A stretch of DNA of 64,000 nt from Acidobacteriota bacterium. GTDB taxonomy: Bacteria > Acidobacteriota > Blastocatellia > Pyrinomonadales > Pyrinomonadaceae. Both the position numbers and the translations under genes were made by a program. The DNA is taken from the NCBI GenBank assembly GCA_019639195.1, contig JAHBSI010000002.1, positions 62,001 through 126,000 on the forward strand, in the 5' to 3' direction. Positions 62,148-64,000 of this stretch are shown in pieces. Position 1 is the first letter of the stretch. Every line of letters begins with the position of its first letter. The notes under the pieces are model-generated. The model had not been told where the DNA came from, made no database searches, and worked only from the letters and a program-made list of their open reading frames with translations.

Positions 62148-64000
62148 ATGAAGTTCTTTGCAGTTGCATTTTCCCTAACGCTTCTTTTCGTATTTGGAGG
62201 GGTTGCGGTCAGGGCTCAGGGAGTTATCGTTCCCATTGTTTGTGATGTGCGTCCGTGCAGGCCGATCCCGCGGCCGCTGCCGTTGCCGAATGCTTTGCCG
62301 GTCAAGTCGATCAAGCTTGATACAAAGATCTCGGGCCAGGTAGCGACGACACATGTTGAGCAGGTTTTCCGGAACGATACGCCATATACGCTCGAGGGCA
62401 CGTACTTTTTCCCGATACCGGAGGGAGCTTCGATCTCGGAGTTTGCCATCTGGGAAAACGGAAAGAAGCTCGTCGGCGAGGTTCGATCGCGTGAGCAGGC
62501 ACGCCAGATCTACGACGCTATCGTAAGGCGCCAGCGTGATCCCGGCCTGCTTGAATACGCCGGGCAGAATCTGCTTCAGGCATCGATCTTTCCGATCCCG
62601 CCGAACTCGGACAAGAAGCTGGAGCTTACTTACACGCAGGTTCTAAAGGCCGATTCGGGCACGGTGGCGTATCGATATCCGCTCGGAACGGGCCACAATC
62701 TCTGGCGTCAAGGAGCCACGGGCCTGGATGGTGTCATTCCGCCGAACGCGGAGGTCAGCCGCCGGCCGGGCCAGCAGCAGCAATTCGGGACGATCTCGGG
62801 CACGATCGAGATAGAGGCGAAGAACTCGATCCGAAACATTTATTCGCCCTCGCACACGATCGATATCAAGAACATCACCGAACGTTCCGCAAAGGTCACA
62901 TTCGAGACAAGCGGCAGCAACAAGGACCTGGAGCTTTTCTACACGGTCTCGGATGATGATTTCGGACTTTCGCTGATAACTTATCGCGAGACGGGCAAGG
63001 ACGGCTACTTTATGCTCCAGCTTTCGCCGAAGGCCGATATTCGCGACAGCGAGATCGCGAGTAAGGACATCGTCTTTGTGATCGATACGTCCGGTTCGAT
63101 GGCGGACGAAGGCAAGATGGATAAGGCTCGAGCAGGGCTTTTGTTCGGCATCCGCGGACTTCGCGAAGGCGATCGGTTCAACGTGATCAACTTTGCGGGT
63201 GAAGAACACCTGATGGAGAAAGGCCTGATAAAGGCGGATGCTGCCGGCAAGAAACGCGGGCTCGCTTTCGTCGAGGCCTTGCGGCCCTCGGGCGGCACGA
63301 ATATCAACGACGCCCTGCGTGCAGGATTGCGTCAATTCGATTCCTCGAACCGGCCGAAAATGATGGTCTTTATGACGGACGGGCTTCCGACAGTCGGCGT
63401 CCAGAATGCGGACGAGATCCTGAAGAATGCGGCTGCGATCAAGGTTCCCGGGCTTCATTTGTTCAATTTCGGAGTTGGCTACGATGTGAACACGCGGCTG
63501 CTCGACAAACTCGCGGCGGAGAATTCCGGCGTTGCGGATTATATTCAGCCGAAAGAGGACATTGAGGTCAAGGTTTCGAAATTCTTCGCGAAGGTAAATT
63601 CGCCCGTGATGACCGGCATTGAACTCGATATGGGCGGCGTTCAGGCGGATCTTGTGTATCCGCGCAACATCTCGGACCTGTTCCGCGGCGATCAGATCAC
63701 GATCATCGGCCGATACAAGAATGATGATTCGCTGAATAATGCAGTGATCAAGCTCTCCGGAACGTTCGCGGGCAAACGGCAGACGTTCACATATAGCGGG
63801 CTTGATTTTCCTGTCCGTGCGGAAGAGAACACGTTCCTTGCCCGTCTTTGGGCGAATCGCCGTGTTGGCTGGCTCGTCGAGCAGATACGCAACAACGGCG
63901 ACAGCAAAGAGCTGCGCGACGAGATCGTCGATCTCGGAACGCGTTACGGGATCGTGACGCCGTACACGTCGTATCTTGCGACGGACGGCAGTTTCCAGCT
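62148..64000 (+). CDS. VIT and VWA domain protein, cut by the window end
   Basis: The first 617 codons of an exported protein. A signal peptide (FFAVAFSLTLLFVFGGVAVR) leads to a VIT domain (VKSIKLDTKISGQVATTHVE, then FRNDTPYTLEGTYFFPIPEG), and from about residue 300 a von Willebrand A domain with the MIDAS motif DTSGSM and later FMTDGLPT. This is the inter-alpha-trypsin-inhibitor-heavy-chain type layout. The reading frame is open to the end of the window. Confidence 0.87.
   Translation, partial: MKFFAVAFSLTLLFVFGGVAVRAQGVIVPIVCDVRPCRPIPRPLPLPNALPVKSIKLDTKISGQVATTHVEQVFRNDTPYTLEGTYFFPIPEGASISEFAIWENGKKLVGEVRSREQARQIYDAIVRRQRDPGLLEYAGQNLLQASIFPIPPNSDKKLELTYTQVLKADSGTVAYRYPLGTGHNLWRQGATGLDGVIPPNAEVSRRPGQQQQFGTISGTIEIEAKNSIRNIYSPSHTIDIKNITERSAKVTFETSGSNKDLELFYTVSDDDFGLSLITYRETGKDGYFMLQLSPKADIRDSEIASKDIVFVIDTSGSMADEGKMDKARAGLLFGIRGLREGDRFNVINFAGEEHLMEKGLIKADAAGKKRGLAFVEALRPSGGTNINDALRAGLRQFDSSNRPKMMVFMTDGLPTVGVQNADEILKNAAAIKVPGLHLFNFGVGYDVNTRLLDKLAAENSGVADYIQPKEDIEVKVSKFFAKVNSPVMTGIELDMGGVQADLVYPRNISDLFRGDQITIIGRYKNDDSLNNAVIKLSGTFAGKRQTFTYSGLDFPVRAEENTFLARLWANRRVGWLVEQIRNNGDSKELRDEIVDLGTRYGIVTPYTSYLATDGSFQ

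Noticed and set aside
1..64000. CRISPR array, rRNA operon, IS element
   Set aside because: No regularly spaced repeats, no rRNA sequence and no transposase gene were seen on either strand.

Overview
The window joins two unlike pieces of DNA. Positions 1 to about 39,680 are the right-hand part of an integrated mobile element. Positions 39,724 to 64,000 are ordinary chromosome. The junction is marked by a tyrosine recombinase gene (minus strand, ending at 38,302) followed by a 45-base orphan 3' half of a tRNA-Lys(UUU) gene (39,679-39,723) that has lost its 5' half, as expected for an attachment site. The left end of the element, with the rebuilt tRNA, lies outside the window. The chromosome suggests an Acidobacteriota member (perhaps Blastocatellia/Pyrinomonadaceae): it carries a 'VWFA-related Acidobacterial domain' protein, a VIT/VWA secreted protein, an OmpA-like protein and a TonB-like protein. 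This placement is inferred from gene content; no rRNA gene is present.

Mobile element, left module (10-10,920, all plus strand): a sigma-54-type AAA+ activator, then a PRTRC cassette (E-like protein, ubiquitin-like C, F, E2-like B, JAB peptidase A, ThiF/E1), a DUF2958 protein, a coiled-coil protein, a phage-like possible ssDNA-annealing protein, and a Ycf46-like AAA / Ycf35 (DUF1257) / DUF2997 / radical-SAM cassette. The Ycf46-like protein has substitutions in both Walker motifs.

Mobile element, defence modules: (a) an AbiEi/AbiEii type IV toxin-antitoxin pair (minus, 10,900-12,574). (b) A five-gene operon (12,774-22,544): SNF2-type helicase, small protein, Rad50/RloC-like ATPase with a zinc hook and a C-terminal HEPN-like RNase motif, type III-like Mod methyltransferase and Res endonuclease, followed by the stub of an HNH-like gene. 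(c) A type III CBASS (24,146-28,434): TRIP13-like Cap6, possible Cap8, HORMA Cap7, CD-NTase and Cap4 nuclease-SAVED effector, with a divergent CapH-like repressor and CapP-like metallopeptidase and a palindromic candidate operator between them. (d) A DUF2779 nuclease-like protein. (e) A three-gene Shango-like operon (TerB protein, DUF2791 ATPase, helicase; minus). (f) RmuC and the integrase.

Chromosome: VWA protein, two oligopeptide ABC permeases, an M16-like protein coupled to UbiE/MenG, a TonB-like protein with a zinc ribbon, small DUF971 and zinc-ribbon proteins, a membrane protein, alpha-glucan phosphorylase, macrodomain protein, DoxX-like protein, MtnA, ETF-QO, a YicC/Gmk/RpoZ cluster downstream of an MsbA-like exporter, an OmpA-like protein, a degraded ABC ATPase, two small or secreted proteins, and the start of a VIT-VWA protein that runs off the window.

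The strongest candidates for something new are the RloC-like HEPN ATPase embedded in a type III restriction operon, and the ubiquitin-like PRTRC cassette linked to a Ycf46/Ycf35/radical-SAM cassette.
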